Below, piece after piece: positions 1-8,632 of a stretch of DNA of 34,512 bases. The DNA is from Candidatus Zixiibacteriota bacterium. Its GTDB lineage: Bacteria; Zixibacteria; MSB-5A5; JAABVY01; JAHJOQ01. Position 1 is the first letter of the stretch, and each line of letters starts with the position of its first letter. The translations under genes and the position numbers were made by a program. The stretch is from NCBI GenBank assembly GCA_018820315.1, contig JAHJOQ010000064.1:1-34512 (forward strand), in the 5' to 3' direction. The notes under the pieces are model-generated. The model did not search any database. It was given only the letters and a program-made list of their open reading frames with translations, and was not told the DNA's origin.

Positions 1-405
1 AAGGCGAACACTCCCGCCGATGTGTTCAGATTCTCTGCTCCGAAGATCGGTGAGGATGATGGAACGGTCATCGCCAGAACAATGGAAAATATCAAGACCG
101 TCCCGAATCCATACTACAACTTCTCGCCATACTATGAGCTTAACCAATTCGACAGAATAATTAAGTTCATCAACATTCCGCCGGCGGTCGATGTCACAAT
201 CAGAATATTCAATCTTGCAGGCGATCTTGTCCGCACCATTGAACATGACGGTGGCGAGATTTCCGAGATCGAATGGGATGTAAGGACCGACAACGGCCTG
301 TACGTCGCATCGGGAATTTACATCTATCTGGCGGAATCGGATATGGGTCAGAAGGTCGGTAAAATGGCTGTATTCACTGAGATCGAACAGCTCAATACCT
401 ACTAA
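1..405 (+). CDS. C-terminal end of a secreted protein with FlgD-like/T9SS-type sorting domain (5' partial)
   Basis: The reading frame is open from base 1 to the TAA at 403-405, so the gene begins outside the window and the GTG at 22 is an internal codon. The visible 134 residues contain a typical C-terminal beta-sandwich: a VPNPYY start, then VTIRIFNLAGDLVRTIEHD, an acidic W-D turn, and GLYVASGIYIYLAES followed by GKMAVF. This pattern (NPxx...I.IFN.AG..V.T...W.G....G.YxxGIYxY) is shared by FlgD Ig-like domains and by type IX secretion C-terminal sorting domains. The body of the protein is not visible, so its function is unknown. It lies 11-14 bp upstream of a PorV/PorQ-type gene and is probably in the same operon, which fits an exported or surface-attached protein. 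Confidence 0.75.
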   Translation, partial: KANTPADVFRFSAPKIGEDDGTVIARTMENIKTVPNPYYNFSPYYELNQFDRIIKFINIPPAVDVTIRIFNLAGDLVRTIEHDGGEISEIEWDVRTDNGLYVASGIYIYLAESDMGQKVGKMAVFTEIEQLNTY

Positions 406-419
406 GCAGGAGGAAGATG

Positions 420-1436
420 ATGAGAATAAAACCGTTGATAGTTAGTTTTGTGATTGTCCTCCTGGCTGCGTCTTGCCTCTACGCTGGAGGTAGCGAGCGG
501 ATCGGTTCCGCCGGCGCACAGGAGCTTCGCATTCCAGTCGGAAGTCGGGCTTCGGCGATGGCTGGCGCCAATATCGCCGATGTCAGCGGAGCCGAAGCGC
601 TCTTCTGGAATCCGGCCGGTGTGGCGCATTTCGAAGGAACGGAGGCGATGTTTACGCACCTCCAATACATCGCCGACATCAATGTCGACTACTTTGGCGT
701 GATGACAAACATCGAAGATTTCGGCTCCATAGGACTGCATGCGAAGGTGGTCTCGATCGGAGAAATGGAAGTCACTACGACTCAAGAGCCACAGGGCACG
801 GGTGAGACATTCAGCCCAACCTTCTCGGTGATTGGCGCGACTTATTCGCGTGTATTCACAGACAGAGTCTCGTTTGGCATGACTGCCAATTTGATCAATG
901 AGAAGATCGAGCAGGTGTCTGCTAACGGTCTTGCATTCGATTTCGGATTCATCTACGATCCGCTGTGGCGCGGATTCAAGTTCGCGATTGCGATTAAGAA
1001 CTACGGTCCGCAGATGCGGTTTTCGGGCGAGGGATTCAACCTCTCGGTTGATCCACCCGATGCCGAACCGGGCACGCAGTTAAAAACCGTTGCCACGAAG
1101 AGCGCTCAGTTCGAACTGCCCGCGTACATCCAGCTTGGCGCATCATGGGATGCCGTCAATCGGGACCTGAACCGCGCGGTGGTCGTTGGTTCTTTCCAGG
1201 CCAATAACTTCTCCGAGGATGAGTTCCGTGGAGGAATCGAGTACTCGTATGACGACATGTTCTTCCTTCGCGGTGGATATGTCGGCTCCAGTCAGGATTC
1301 CTTCATGTATGGGCTGACACTCGGTGCCGGGCTGAAATACGCCTGGGGACAGAACAGCATCACATTCGACTATTCCTGGGTTGAGACGGACTTCTTCGAT
1401 AACAACCAGTACTTTACTGCGAAATTCTCATTCTAG
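420..1436 (+). CDS. PorV/PorQ family outer-membrane beta-barrel protein
   Basis: A 338-residue protein with an N-terminal signal peptide (basic MRIK, hydrophobic stretch, cleavage near LYA-GG). The mature start carries the PorV/PorQ hallmark SAGAQELRIPVGSRASAMAGA followed by DVSGAEALFWNPAGVA, where the Asn-Pro-Ala-Gly turn is the most diagnostic part. The rest alternates short amphipathic strands and ends in an aromatic-rich strand finishing in Phe (YFTAKFSF), as expected for a FadL-like barrel inserted by the Bam machinery. In Bacteroidetes, PorV shuttles type IX cargo; in other FCB lineages the role is inferred only. ATG-ATG occurs at 417/420. AGGAGG at 408-413 is 6 nt from the second ATG and only 3 nt from the first, so 420 is preferred. 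A terminator follows at 1461. Confidence 0.88.
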   Translation: MRIKPLIVSFVIVLLAASCLYAGGSERIGSAGAQELRIPVGSRASAMAGANIADVSGAEALFWNPAGVAHFEGTEAMFTHLQYIADINVDYFGVMTNIEDFGSIGLHAKVVSIGEMEVTTTQEPQGTGETFSPTFSVIGATYSRVFTDRVSFGMTANLINEKIEQVSANGLAFDFGFIYDPLWRGFKFAIAIKNYGPQMRFSGEGFNLSVDPPDAEPGTQLKTVATKSAQFELPAYIQLGASWDAVNRDLNRAVVVGSFQANNFSEDEFRGGIEYSYDDMFFLRGGYVGSSQDSFMYGLTLGAGLKYAWGQNSITFDYSWVETDFFDNNQYFTAKFSF

Positions 1437-1460
1437 TCTGAAATGTGATAGACTCGAAAG

Positions 1461-1485
1461 AGCCGCCCGAGAGGGCGGCTTTTTC
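1461..1485 (+). terminator. Rho-independent terminator after the PorV-like gene
   Basis: A perfect 8-bp stem, AGCCGCCC (1461-1468) with GGGCGGCT (1473-1480), closes a GAGA tetraloop and is followed directly by TTTTTCT. It lies 24 nt past the PorV-like stop and ends the first operon. Confidence 0.93.
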
Positions 1486-1520
1486 TATGCCTGTATGCGA
1501 CGCTGCGGTCAAAATATGCC

Positions 1521-1549
1521 TTGCCATATAGCGCGAAACCGGCTATGAT
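1521..1549 (+). promoter_or_regulatory. Sigma70-type promoter for gatD
   Basis: TTGCCA (1521-1526), a 17-bp spacer, then TATGAT (1544-1549). It sits between the upstream terminator and the gatD GTG at 1612, giving a 5' leader of about 55 nt. Confidence 0.6.
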
Positions 1550-1611
1550 TCGTGCCATTGCGACTCGATTGCAGGCGATAGCTACTCGCACGGAAATATG
1601 GAGAGATAATC

Positions 1612-2997
1612 GTGACTAATTCGGCATATCAGGGTTACAAGGGCGCCGCGCTTGACAAGCTCAAAGAACTCGGGGTGAGAGTCTGGTGCGACGTGGAAGT
1701 TACAACCACCAAGGGTCAGTTCATCGGCGTAATCCTGCCGAGATCAGAGACCGGCGATGCGGATCATATCGTGCTCAAAATGCACAACGGTTACAATGTC
1801 GGTGTCAAAGTCGATTCGATCATGTCGGTGAAAGAGATCGGCTACAAAGAGGCGCATTACAAGATTCCTGAATCGGAGTTTCCGACCAGTCCCGACAAGC
1901 CGAATGTCACACTGCTCGGAACTGGCGGTACCATTGCCTCGCGCCTCGATTACCGCACCGGCGCTGTCATTCCTGCGTTCACTCCGGGCGAACTATACGG
2001 TGCGGTGCCGGAACTTGCCGACATCTGCAATTTGAAGACCGAGAAGCTGTTCGGAGTATTCTCCGAGAATATGGGACCGGAGCAGTGGATCGCGACAGCG
2101 AAGGCGATCGGTCGAGAGATCGAAAACGGCGTCGATGGTATCGTGATTGGCCACGGCACCGACACGATGCATCACACGGCGGGGATTCTCTCATTCATGG
2201 TTCAGGATTCGCCAGTGCCGATCGTTATGGTAGGATCGCAAAGATCGTCCGATAGGCCATCATCGGATGCCGCATTCAACCTCAGATGCGCCGCGCATAC
2301 CGCAGCATGTGGTGATATTGCCGAGGTCATGGTCTGCATGTTTGGGCCTACATCGGATCAGTACAACCTGCTGCATCGTGGGACTCGCGTCCGCAAGATG
2401 CATTCGTCCTATCGCAGCACATTCCGCACAGTCGGCGATATTCCGATCGCGAAATGCACGCCTGACAGTGTTACACCTCTGCGCGAGGATTACAAGCGCC
2501 GCAGGAAAGACCGGAATGTAAAGATCGATACCGCATTCGAGGAGAAAGTCTCAATTGTATACTACTATCCCAACATGAAGCCCGATATCATCGAATCGCT
2601 GGTCGATCATGGCTACAAGGGCATCGTGATAGCCGGAACCGGCCTCGGACATGTCAACAAACCTCTCTACCAACCGCTGCGTAAGGCTATCAAACAGGGC
2701 GTCGCAGTCTACATGACCGTCCAGACACTATGGGGATATGTCCAGATGTTTGTCTATGACACCGGACGGGACCTTCTCGATGCGGGCGTAGTGCCTGCGG
2801 CGAACATGCTGCCGGAAGTTGCGTATGTCAAACTCTGCTGGGCGCTTGGACACACGACCGACCTTGAGGAAGTCAAGAAGATCATGCTGACTCCGATTGC
2901 CTACGAGATCACCGACGGCGAGCCACACAACGGATACCTCATCATGCAGGGCGGCCTCCCCGAGACCGAAGAGTTTATCGCGAAGTATGTGAGGTGA
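1612..2997 (+). CDS. gatD: Glu-tRNA(Gln) amidotransferase subunit D (archaeal type, asparaginase-like)
   Basis: A 461-aa protein with the GatD layout and length: an N-terminal Tudor/SH3-like beta domain (about residues 15-80, VWCDVEVTTTKGQFIGVILPR) fused to an L-asparaginase-type domain. Catalytic features are all visible: GTGGTIAS at 103-110 with the nucleophilic Thr107, HGTDTMHHTA from 181 with Thr183-Asp184, and Lys262 in RVRKMHSSYRSTF. GatD releases ammonia from glutamine and passes it to GatE, which amidates Glu-tRNA(Gln). The start is GTG at 1612: GGAGAG at 1600-1605 is 6 nt upstream, and the ATG at 1598 runs into a stop. Plain asparaginases lack the N-terminal domain, and gatE lies about 3.5 kb downstream on the other strand. 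GatDE is regarded as an archaeal enzyme, so finding it beside bacterial envelope genes is unusual. Confidence 0.93.
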   Translation: MTNSAYQGYKGAALDKLKELGVRVWCDVEVTTTKGQFIGVILPRSETGDADHIVLKMHNGYNVGVKVDSIMSVKEIGYKEAHYKIPESEFPTSPDKPNVTLLGTGGTIASRLDYRTGAVIPAFTPGELYGAVPELADICNLKTEKLFGVFSENMGPEQWIATAKAIGREIENGVDGIVIGHGTDTMHHTAGILSFMVQDSPVPIVMVGSQRSSDRPSSDAAFNLRCAAHTAACGDIAEVMVCMFGPTSDQYNLLHRGTRVRKMHSSYRSTFRTVGDIPIAKCTPDSVTPLREDYKRRRKDRNVKIDTAFEEKVSIVYYYPNMKPDIIESLVDHGYKGIVIAGTGLGHVNKPLYQPLRKAIKQGVAVYMTVQTLWGYVQMFVYDTGRDLLDAGVVPAANMLPEVAYVKLCWALGHTTDLEEVKKIMLTPIAYEITDGEPHNGYLIMQGGLPETEEFIAKYVR

Positions 2998-3061
2998 AGG
3001 TTTGGAAGACATACGGAATCCAGGAGGAAAGAGGCCGAGTACTGGAAGCCACGAGAGACTA

Positions 3062-4369
3062 ATGGAGCCTAGCATGGTGGTAAAACAGAAGTTCTATCGG
3101 GACTATGTCTTGCCACTACTTAATGTAGAGCCCGCGGATACCAATTACGGTTCATTCCTAGAGATGGGATACATGGCATGGCGACTCGGAATAACGCAGT
3201 CGGACCTGAAGCGCTGCAGATTCGTTTTGGCCATGTGCCACGAGATTACAATGAAGTGGCCTATTGACTCGATATCTTTGATCTCGACCATGATGAGAGA
3301 ATACTACAAGGTGCACAGCAGGCGGAGCTTTGGTGAGAAACTATACGGTGACTATAGAGACGCTGAAAATGCGGATTTCAAAGCAGCCTATTTACTTAAT
3401 GTCTATAAAGTGATATTCGAAAATGACTTCCGCCTCTGGGCGACTATTCCATATGTTTACGCAGAATACATCTTGAACGCCAAAACAATTAGTGGTGATT
3501 TATCCCAATCTGTATTTCTGGGAGCAAGCGCAAAGTTGAAATCGATATCTGACAGTGAAACTCTATCGCGACGCGGCAACTTGAGCGATATTGTAGCTGG
3601 GTTCGACGCTAAGCTCCGCCACGCTGGCGCGGGGCATGAGGATTGGGAACTCGACGATTCAGGCGGCATAGTCTTCAGAGTTCGTGATCCGCGTTCAGGT
3701 AAGCTGAAGTCTTCTATAAATAAGACTTTAAGTGAGTTTGAATCTGATGTTGTCTCCTGTAGACGAACAATTTGGGTGCTTCACATGGGTGTTATAGCAT
3801 ACTTGAACAACAATCGCGTGCTTAGCTGTGAGATTCATGAGCAGCCAACGTTCAAAATCTCGGAAATGCGCGCCTATCTAGAAGACTTCGCGCTCGACCG
3901 AGGCTTGAGAGTTGCTAGGTTCGAGTGCAACATTGATCGTTCGCAAGTATCGCTTGGACTCTGCTATTCTCCGAACACAGAGGCCAGAGGTGGGACTGTG
4001 CGATTTGGCTCTGGCGAGGCATTTGATCTAGTGAGAATCGTAACCCGATCATCATATAAGAATCAGATTCTAGAGGTTCTGGAGTTTCTAATGCAGCACT
4101 TTGACCGTTCACGATTCCCCACTGTTGCGCTGGACATTTCTGATAAGACTGAGACCGTGGTCGCGTCCTTAGTTATTAAGTCAAACGAGCTAAGCAAAGT
4201 GGCGGCTGATCCCGGTAGTGGCGAAATGCCCGCGCTGCTAGTAGGCCAGTTGCCCGATGACGAGTGTGTGTTGATCACGGAACATGGAGTCCCGTTGGGA
4301 CATGGCAAGTTCATTGAGAAACAGCTTAAAGAGCAAGGATATGAAGTTATGGTCGAGCACTGCGAGTGA
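3062..4369 (+). CDS. Uncharacterised protein, 435 aa
   Basis: I do not recognise a family. The predicted product is soluble, with no signal peptide or membrane segment. The N-terminal half is mostly helical, with aromatic-rich segments (MGYMAWRLGI, DFRLWATIPYVYAEYIL). At R186-x5-H192 there is LRHAGAGH, which superficially resembles the R-x4-6-H of HEPN domains; this is only a hint. The C-terminal half alternates strands and helices and ends in VPLGHGKFIEKQLKEQGYEVMVEHCE. Codon use differs from the neighbours: more TTA, ATA, AGA and A/T third positions, suggesting later acquisition. The frame is open from TTG 3002, five bases past the gatD stop. ATG 3062 has a weak GAGAG upstream, and ATG 3074 has GGAG 6 nt upstream, so either may be used. 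It sits between gatD and an lpoB-like gene. Confidence 0.65.
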   Translation: MEPSMVVKQKFYRDYVLPLLNVEPADTNYGSFLEMGYMAWRLGITQSDLKRCRFVLAMCHEITMKWPIDSISLISTMMREYYKVHSRRSFGEKLYGDYRDAENADFKAAYLLNVYKVIFENDFRLWATIPYVYAEYILNAKTISGDLSQSVFLGASAKLKSISDSETLSRRGNLSDIVAGFDAKLRHAGAGHEDWELDDSGGIVFRVRDPRSGKLKSSINKTLSEFESDVVSCRRTIWVLHMGVIAYLNNNRVLSCEIHEQPTFKISEMRAYLEDFALDRGLRVARFECNIDRSQVSLGLCYSPNTEARGGTVRFGSGEAFDLVRIVTRSSYKNQILEVLEFLMQHFDRSRFPTVALDISDKTETVVASLVIKSNELSKVAADPGSGEMPALLVGQLPDDECVLITEHGVPLGHGKFIEKQLKEQGYEVMVEHCE

Positions 4370-4547
4370 CGGCGATAGCTTGCCAGTTGAAAAGCCCTTG
4401 TGCATCCTCTTCCAAGAAAACTCTTGCGCCATACATACCACATTTGTAGTATTCTGCCGAATGTTGAAACTTGACATCGTATTGTCAGTATGGATAGTTC
4501 GAAGAAACAGAGACATCGCTCATAAACCACAAGGAGAGGGTAGAATT

Positions 4548-5153
4548 GTGAAAAAGCTGATTTTTGTCTTGTTGATCCTCGCGGCGGCCGCATTCATATT
4601 CGGCTGCGGAAGTTCCAGGCAGGTCACGCGCATGGACCCCGAATCCCAGACCGATCTGTCGGGCAAATGGAATGAAACCGACGCCAGATTGGTCGCCGAG
4701 GAGATGATCTCCGACTGTCTGCGCCGCCCCTGGCTGACTACCTTCAACGCCGAGAAGGGGAGAAAGCCGGTCGTGACGGTCGGCAGAATTCGCAACAGCA
4801 GTTCCGAACATATAGACACCGAGACATTTACGAAGGATTTTGAGCGCGAACTGCTCAACTCCGGATCGGTTAGCTTTTCTGGCAGCAAGATTGAGCGCGA
4901 TGACGTTCGCGAAGAGCGGCTCGATCAGCGCGATTTCGCATCACCCGAGACTGTCAAGAAGCTGCGTGAGGAAACCGGCGCCGATTTCATTCTTCTCGGA
5001 TCGATCAAGAGTATCACCGATCAGATCGAGGGCAAGCAGACGATATTCTATCAGACCGATCTCGAACTGATCAATGTCGAGACAAATGAGAAAGTCTGGA
5101 TCGGCGACAAGAAGATCAAGAAGGGTATTGCGCAGAGCGGTACTAAGTTCTAG
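4548..5153 (+). CDS. LpoB-like penicillin-binding protein activator lipoprotein
   Basis: A 201-residue lipoprotein of the LpoB family. In enterobacteria LpoB is an outer-membrane lipoprotein that reaches through the periplasm to stimulate class A penicillin-binding proteins. The start is GTG at 4548, placing a basic MKKL in front of a hydrophobic run and the lipobox FGC-GSS at about residues 20-22. GGAGAGGG (4533-4540) lies just upstream. Family features are visible: DARLVAEEMISDCLRRPWL, then VVTVGRIRNSSSEHIDTETFTKDFERELLNSG, KLREETGADFILLGSIKSI, and a closing strand with TDLELINVETNEKVWIGDKKIKK. The open frame extends upstream to 4284, but that part is unrelated low-quality coding and the lipoprotein signal fixes the start. 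A COG3014-type lipoprotein follows 16 nt later. Confidence 0.88.
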   Translation: MKKLIFVLLILAAAAFIFGCGSSRQVTRMDPESQTDLSGKWNETDARLVAEEMISDCLRRPWLTTFNAEKGRKPVVTVGRIRNSSSEHIDTETFTKDFERELLNSGSVSFSGSKIERDDVREERLDQRDFASPETVKKLREETGADFILLGSIKSITDQIEGKQTIFYQTDLELINVETNEKVWIGDKKIKKGIAQSGTKF

Positions 5154-5169
5154 GTCAATCTTGGTATCA

Positions 5170-6564
5170 ATGACACGCGCTAAATCATGTATTCCGGCGC
5201 TTCTGGCGCTTCTAATTATATCCGGTTGCGGGTCTGTGCGGACCCGCACCGGCTTCTATGATCCGATCACTGTCGATCTGAAGAAGGGCGAATACGAGGC
5301 CGCAGTCGCTGGTGTCGAAGCCGCTAAGGAATCGAACAAGTACGAGCATAAAGATCGGTTTGTCTATTTCATCGATGCCGGAATGGCGAACCACTTTGCC
5401 GGAAATTTCGATTCGAGCAACGCAAGGCTCACTCTCGCCGAAAGCTCCGCAGAGGACCTTTTCACCAAAAGCATCAGCCGCGCCGCAGCGTCAATGCTCC
5501 TCAATGACAATGTTCTCGAATATGCGGGGGAAGACTACGAAATCCTCTACACCAATATCATCATGGCGCTCAACTATTTGATGTTGGGCAATTACGATGA
5601 CGCGTTCGTCGAGGTCAGGCGTGCGAATCTGAAACTCGATCTCCTCGATCAGAAATATGCCACTGCTGCCGAGAAGCTGCAGCGTGGATCTCCAGACGAT
5701 ACCGCGCGCATCGAGGTCGACTACAATGTTGAGAAAGTCCGATTCCACAACGACGCTTTCGCCCGGTATCTCAGCATGCATATGTATGCCGCAGGCGGCA
5801 AATGGGATGACGCCCGTATCGATTACGATTATCTGCGCGATGCGTTCAAATCGCAGCCGCATGTGTACAATTTCGAGATGCCGGAAGTTACGTACACTCC
5901 ACAAGGGGATGGAGTTATTCTGAGCGTAATCGGGATGGCGGGGCTGTCGCCGGTTAAAGAGGCGTTCGATCTGCGGATCAGAACAGACAAGGACCTCGGT
6001 CTGGTGCAGGTGCTCTATACTGATTCCGAGAATCACGAATCTGAGTACGGTCATCTGCCTATAGATATCGGTGAAGATTTTTATTTCAAGTTTTCGATTC
6101 CTCGGATAGTCGAGCGACCGACTACCGTCGATCGGATACGAGTTTTCGCCGGACCGCAGACAATCGGTGAACTACAACTTGTCGAGGATGTGTATCGCGT
6201 AGCCGAGGAGACATTCAGGGCGAAAAGCTCTCTGATCTATGTCAGATCAGTGCTGCGTGCTGTCTCGAAAGGGCTGTCAGCGCATCTGATGAAGAAGAAA
6301 GCTGATACCGGTGGGTTTGAGGGCTGGCTTAAGAAAGCCGCGATTGATGTGGCGACTGAGATTTCCGAAGGCGCGGACCTTCGCTGCTCACATCTGCTGC
6401 CGGGGAGAATCTATGTCGGCGATTTCGAACTGGAGCCGGGAGTATATGACTTGCGAATTGAATTTATCGATAAGGCGGGGAATCTGATTTGCGCCGAGGA
6501 ACTTCCCGGATATGAAGTCCGGTCAGGCGGATTCAATATTGTGCAGACAGTCTGCCTCAATTAG
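5170..6564 (+). CDS. COG3014-type lipoprotein, probable partner of LpoB
   Basis: A 464-aa lipoprotein. ATG 5170 gives a short basic start, a hydrophobic stretch and the lipobox ISGC-GSV at about residues 17-20. The middle part contains helical, TPR-like segments (NYDDAFVEVRRANLKLDLLDQKYATAAEKL; GGKWDDARIDYDYLRDAF) typical of the COG3014 lipoproteins. The C-terminal half is beta-rich and includes RTTVDRI-like and LPGRIYVGDFELEPGVYDLRIEF strands. From memory, members of this family often neighbour lpoB-like genes; the 16-nt gap and shared strand here fit translational coupling. No strong Shine-Dalgarno precedes 5170, which also suggests coupling to the upstream gene. Its biochemical role is unknown. 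The gene ends tail to tail with gatE, overlapping it by 8 bp (6557-6564). Confidence 0.72.
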   Translation: MTRAKSCIPALLALLIISGCGSVRTRTGFYDPITVDLKKGEYEAAVAGVEAAKESNKYEHKDRFVYFIDAGMANHFAGNFDSSNARLTLAESSAEDLFTKSISRAAASMLLNDNVLEYAGEDYEILYTNIIMALNYLMLGNYDDAFVEVRRANLKLDLLDQKYATAAEKLQRGSPDDTARIEVDYNVEKVRFHNDAFARYLSMHMYAAGGKWDDARIDYDYLRDAFKSQPHVYNFEMPEVTYTPQGDGVILSVIGMAGLSPVKEAFDLRIRTDKDLGLVQVLYTDSENHESEYGHLPIDIGEDFYFKFSIPRIVERPTTVDRIRVFAGPQTIGELQLVEDVYRVAEETFRAKSSLIYVRSVLRAVSKGLSAHLMKKKADTGGFEGWLKKAAIDVATEISEGADLRCSHLLPGRIYVGDFELEPGVYDLRIEFIDKAGNLICAEELPGYEVRSGGFNIVQTVCLN

Positions 6565-8476
6565 TCCGGAGTGCGTCAAAAAGCGTTTTGAGAACCAGCT
6601 CTCCCGGCAAGCTCCCGCGAACCCGAGACATAATTGCTCCCATCAGGTATTGGAACTTCCGTCTCTCACCATTGAAACTGATATTTTCGACCTTCTCGAC
6701 TTCTTCTCGGGCTATTTCTGTCAGATAACCGTTGTCCACCGTTCGATAATCTCTCTTCTCTACAATCTGCGCAAGAGTCGCAGGATTGCCGGATTGACAG
6801 AACTCGGTCAGAAGGTCGGGGATGGCCTCACGAGTGAACATCCCTTTCGAATACATCGAGAACAACTCAACCAGATTATTGTCGGTGACTCTCTCTGTAG
6901 GCAGACCTTTTCTGCGAAGGCTCTTGAGGGTTTGAGTCAGCACCACAGCGACAAGCTTCGGGTTGACATCAGTGTCTGCGACAATGCTATCGAATACTCT
7001 CGCTCTGTCGGATATCGTAAGCGGTCTGATGACATCTTCGCTTAACCCAAGCTCTCGCCATCGCTGCTCTTTTTCATAGGAGCGCTCCTGCAGATTATCC
7101 GCGATCTTCTTCAGTCTCTCGTCAGTTACTGCCAGCGGTGGAAGGTCTGTGTCGGGATACATCCTGTCCGGGCCAGGGAGGATACGCTCGAAATCCGTGT
7201 TTCCATTGCCGATATCCTGGCGTGTCTCGTTCGGCACCCCTCTGATTGCTTCGAGAGTCCGGAACTTGATCTCTTCAAGGGCTGTCTCGACATCTTGCGC
7301 CGTTCCCCAGACGACAATCACGGTATCGGTCAGCTTGCATCCGCAGTGATTCCTGATGGCGGTCCATTCATCAGTCGAGAGTTCCGATTGATCGGGTGCA
7401 TCCGAATGGAAAAGATTGGGCCGCTGGTCAATACATGCGACAACTTTGAGCCTACCGGAGTATTCCCAAGCAAGAGTATACCCCGGTTGAGTCGGATGAT
7501 TCAGAAGACCAGCGAAGCCATTGATCTTTGCGCATTTCACGACTCCTCCCGAATCGAGAGCCGAGCGGATCGAGGCCGATTTGGTGCCGGAGAGCAGATC
7601 CGTGAGGTCGTGATTGCTTAATACCAGACTTTTGCGGGAGATTCCTCTTGATTGGATAGCCGCCTTGATGTCCAGGAGCGCCTTTTGCCGCAACGCTTCG
7701 ACATGCGTCAGGTCGCGAACGTATCCGGTTTTGGCGACACCCTTGATTTCGACTCTCGTACCGCCATTGATGCTGACATTGACATCCTGCCGTACCGAAC
7801 CGATCCCGCGCCGCACTTTGCCGGACGCCTTGAGCAGTCTGCCGATCAGTTCATTAACTTCGGCGGCCTCAATCGGGCTTTTCATGTCGGGGTACGTTAT
7901 AACTTCCACGAGCGGAGTCGAGAGTCTGTCGGCCTTGAACGTAATTGTGTGACCGATATCCGATATTTCCCGGCAGGCATCCTCCTCGAGGCAGATCTGG
8001 ATAATTCTGATCCGGCGGTCTTTGTACGGCACCCATCCTTCAACGCCGACCACCACGGTCCGCTGAAATCCGGTCGGAATGCTGCCATCGAGATATTGCT
8101 TTCGCGATATGTGAATCTCGTCGACAATATTGCAGTTGAGCAGCAGCGAGATTTCGAGCGCGATGTCGAGCGCCTGCTGATTCAGCTCGAACGGCGGCGT
8201 ATCATCCATCTCATACGTGCATGTGCTTCCCTTGACAAGCTGGTAGATGACATTCTTCCGCGTCTTGAACTCCATCAATGCGGTGCCGTCATATTCCCCC
8301 AACTCCGAGAGGGTCGGGCGCATGTGCCGCAGGATCGTAGCATCGGGCGGCTCGTGACGCAATCCAACCGGACAGCGACAGAAGAGCTTGCGTTTTGTAT
8401 CGAGTTGCTGATGAATTTCCAGTCCGCACATGAAGCCGAGTTGGTCGAAATCTGCCGGCGGAAGTTGCGTTTTCAT
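6557..8476 (-). CDS. gatE: Glu-tRNA(Gln) amidotransferase subunit E (archaeal type)
   Basis: A 639-aa protein, the usual GatE length and clearly longer than bacterial GatB. It starts with the GatB/E signature FMCGLEIHQQLDTKRKLFCRCP (about residues 15-36) and continues through a kinase-like amidase/activation core (SRKQYLDGSIPTGFQRT; CLEEDACREI; VRQDVNVSINGGTRVEIKGV). At about 290-420 there is the AspRS-type GAD insertion that distinguishes GatE from GatB, then LPGPDRMYPDTDLPPLAV and a helical YqeY-like tail. It binds Glu-tRNA(Gln), phosphorylates the glutamyl moiety and amidates it with ammonia from GatD. The start is the ATG at 8474-8476, with AAGGA upstream. A promoter at 8517-8545 covers the longer open frame's start at 8545, so the longer start is excluded. 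Convergent with the COG3014 gene, divergent from the R-M gene. Confidence 0.93.
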   Translation of the reverse strand: MKTQLPPADFDQLGFMCGLEIHQQLDTKRKLFCRCPVGLRHEPPDATILRHMRPTLSELGEYDGTALMEFKTRKNVIYQLVKGSTCTYEMDDTPPFELNQQALDIALEISLLLNCNIVDEIHISRKQYLDGSIPTGFQRTVVVGVEGWVPYKDRRIRIIQICLEEDACREISDIGHTITFKADRLSTPLVEVITYPDMKSPIEAAEVNELIGRLLKASGKVRRGIGSVRQDVNVSINGGTRVEIKGVAKTGYVRDLTHVEALRQKALLDIKAAIQSRGISRKSLVLSNHDLTDLLSGTKSASIRSALDSGGVVKCAKINGFAGLLNHPTQPGYTLAWEYSGRLKVVACIDQRPNLFHSDAPDQSELSTDEWTAIRNHCGCKLTDTVIVVWGTAQDVETALEEIKFRTLEAIRGVPNETRQDIGNGNTDFERILPGPDRMYPDTDLPPLAVTDERLKKIADNLQERSYEKEQRWRELGLSEDVIRPLTISDRARVFDSIVADTDVNPKLVAVVLTQTLKSLRRKGLPTERVTDNNLVELFSMYSKGMFTREAIPDLLTEFCQSGNPATLAQIVEKRDYRTVDNGYLTEIAREEVEKVENISFNGERRKFQYLMGAIMSRVRGSLPGELVLKTLFDALRTN

Positions 8477-8516
8477 ATTAGATCGATCCTTCTTTCTCCA
8501 CTCTGAAAAGATAGGC

Positions 8517-8545
8517 AATATATACTTCCATGATTGGCAGGTCAA
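8517..8545 (-). promoter_or_regulatory. Sigma70-type promoter for gatE
   Basis: On the minus strand, TTGACC (8545-8540), a 17-bp spacer and TATATT (8522-8517). The predicted transcript starts near 8510, about 34 nt before the gatE ATG. Confidence 0.7.
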
Positions 8546-8569
8546 GCCCAGAGGGACGTTTAATCGACC

Positions 8570-8598
8570 TTGCAGATAGCGTTTTAAGATTCTATATT
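8570..8598 (+). promoter_or_regulatory. Sigma70-type promoter for the restriction-modification gene
   Basis: TTGCAG (8570-8575), a 17-bp spacer and TATATT (8593-8598). It is back to back with the gatE promoter, with 24 bp between the two -35 boxes, so one bound protein could affect both genes. Confidence 0.65.
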
Positions 8599-8632
8599 GT
8601 ATTATTGAACCGACAATCTGATCTTAGCGGGG

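Noticed and set aside
4471-4500. Possible promoter TTGACA upstream of the LpoB-like gene
   Set aside because: No acceptable -10 at 16-18 bp; only TAGTTC is present.
7652-8506. 284-codon open frame on the plus strand
   Set aside because: Lies antisense inside gatE, whose conserved motifs are continuous; no ribosome site and no family features.
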